Shown one piece after another: positions 63,530 to 64,000 of a stretch of 64,000 nt of DNA. The first letter of the stretch is position 1. The number at the start of each line of letters is the position of its first letter. The stretch is from an uncultured Spartobacteria bacterium (GTDB taxonomy: Bacteria; Verrucomicrobiota; Verrucomicrobiia; Chthoniobacterales; JAATET01), in assembly GCA_938011325.1 (NCBI GenBank), contig CALLUD010000006.1:372001-436000 (forward strand), given 5' to 3'. The translations under genes and the position numbers were made by a program. Under the pieces are notes generated by a model. The model ran no database searches and had not been told where the DNA came from. It was given only the letters and a program-made list of their open reading frames with translations.

Positions 63530-63867
63530 ATTGACGACTCGTAATCCGCGAGCAGCAAATCGAGATTTGCGATCGTTTCGAATTCCCCAACAGCAACGGA
63601 AGACTGCGTGTGGGCGGGCTGCATCACCCCGCCAAGGGTGATCAATGCCAGTGCGGCGCATGCTCCCGAGGGGAGAAGATACCGCAACAGCCAGTGCCAG
63701 CCGATCGACCGGGTCTCGGCGGACGCCTCCTCGAGCGCACGCATCACCTTGCGGTGAAAATACGGGGAGGCTTCCACCCGGCGTGCCTTGCCGAGCAGCT
63801 CCCACAGCGCGTGATCCCGAGGATCGTTGGTATCGAATTCTCCCATTTCTATTGGAGGAAACCCCAC
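63493..63867 (-). CDS. Single-span membrane protein, probable anti-sigma factor
   Basis: The 124-residue frame has a GTG start after GGAGG (spacing 3). An ATG seven codons downstream is an alternative. The cytoplasmic part (ALWELLGKARRVEASPYFHR, KVMRALEEAS) resembles the N-termini of small anti-sigma factors in Planctomycetes and Verrucomicrobia. One membrane segment follows (LLPSGACAALALITLGGVM), then a short acidic periplasmic tail (ANLDLLLADYESSIWLDGS). A sigma-factor gene is expected just upstream, beyond the window edge. There is no zinc-binding HxxxCxxC motif. Confidence 0.7.
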   Translation of the reverse strand: MGFPPIEMGEFDTNDPRDHALWELLGKARRVEASPYFHRKVMRALEEASAETRSIGWHWLLRYLLPSGACAALALITLGGVMQPAHTQSSVAVGEFETIANLDLLLADYESSIWLDGSLSSVSY

Positions 63868-63887
63868 TCGCCTCCAGAAGTTCCAAT

Positions 63888-63974
63888 CTTAATTTTCATC
63901 CAACCGCAATCCTGATCCCCTTTTTCGAATTTCCACCCGATCCTCCGGGGATCAAGACGGCGATGAAAATTAAG
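63888..63974. repeat. Interrupted nested inverted repeat
   Basis: Perfect 13-bp arms CTTAATTTTCATC (63888-63900) and GATGAAAATTAAG (63962-63974) enclose a second perfect 8-bp pair TGATCCCC/GGGGATCA (63913-63920, 63947-63954). The 87-bp element lies between the anti-sigma-like gene and the end of the upstream frame. It could be a structured RNA leader, a terminator-attenuator or a small MITE-like element. Confidence 0.6.
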
Positions 63975-63979
63975 TGAAA

Positions 63980-64000
63980 CTAGAAGTCCTGCGGCTCGAG
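63980..64000 (-). CDS. Possible last codons of an upstream gene (sigma factor expected)
   Basis: On the minus strand the edge reads LEPQDF then TAG. This would be the C-terminal end of a gene lying outside the window, expected from context to be an ECF sigma factor. Seven codons are too few for any identification. Confidence 0.2.
   Translation of the reverse strand, partial: LEPQDF

Overview
The window looks like chromosomal DNA of a GC-rich, Gram-negative member of the Verrucomicrobiota, perhaps close to the Chthoniobacterales/Terrimicrobium group. This is inferred from gene content (PEP-CTERM proteins with tandem autotransporter-type repeats, a one-repeat PUR protein, an ExbB with an N-terminal DUF2341/LamG-like region, pyruvate phosphate dikinase, a DUF4965-type protein), not from a marker-gene comparison. 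No CRISPR array, phage, transposase or rRNA was seen. One tRNA gene (Gly, CCC) is present.

Region 1 (1-17,690, minus strand) is one tightly packed operon. In transcription order it encodes a ShlB/FhaC-type outer-membrane translocator, an ExbB with a DUF2341/LamG-like periplasmic front end, ExbD, TonB, a putative porin, a secreted coiled-coil protein, a parvulin-type prolyl isomerase, and a giant filamentous-haemagglutinin-like exoprotein of more than 3,050 residues that runs off the left edge. It reads as a two-partner secretion system packaged with its own proton-motive-force energiser and periplasmic chaperone. I consider it the most interesting object here.

Region 2 (17,700-34,200) is mixed metabolism and regulation: an Rrf2 regulator with a palindrome over its own start codon, an M14-like hydrolase and an orphan sulfate-type binding protein; a 2-dehydropantoate reductase; a GFA-family protein divergent from a MocR-type regulator; a broken PEP-CTERM repeat protein; an NmrA-family reductase and a zinc-less alcohol dehydrogenase divergent from an HxlR regulator; a P1B-type metal ATPase; tRNA-Gly; a pseudopilin; RNase R; and a PUR protein.

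Region 3 (34,300-48,400) is largely housekeeping: pyruvate phosphate dikinase, a HAD-IIA phosphatase, PgpA, an enoyl-reductase-like MDR protein, a secreted DUF4965/glutaminase-like protein, HisRS, AspRS, ApaG, and a NarL-type two-component pair whose kinase has a CBM9-like periplasmic sensor.

Region 4 (48,400-52,900) holds three PEP-CTERM genes in a row. They show clear signs of segmental duplication: repeated terminators, a shared upstream box, and a decayed copy of the 3' end of the neighbouring sugar nucleotidyltransferase gene. Region 5 (52,100-60,000) is a lipid/glycan-modification cluster (nucleotidyltransferase, LpxL-like and PlsC-like acyltransferases, NodB deacetylase, GT2, flippase-like UPF0104 protein, lipoprotein, flavin-halogenase-like oxidoreductase) followed by 6-phosphogluconate dehydrogenase. 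Region 6 (60,100-64,000) is envelope-related: a HYDIN-like Ig-repeat protein, an L,D-transpeptidase, a small charged periplasmic protein and an anti-sigma-like membrane protein.
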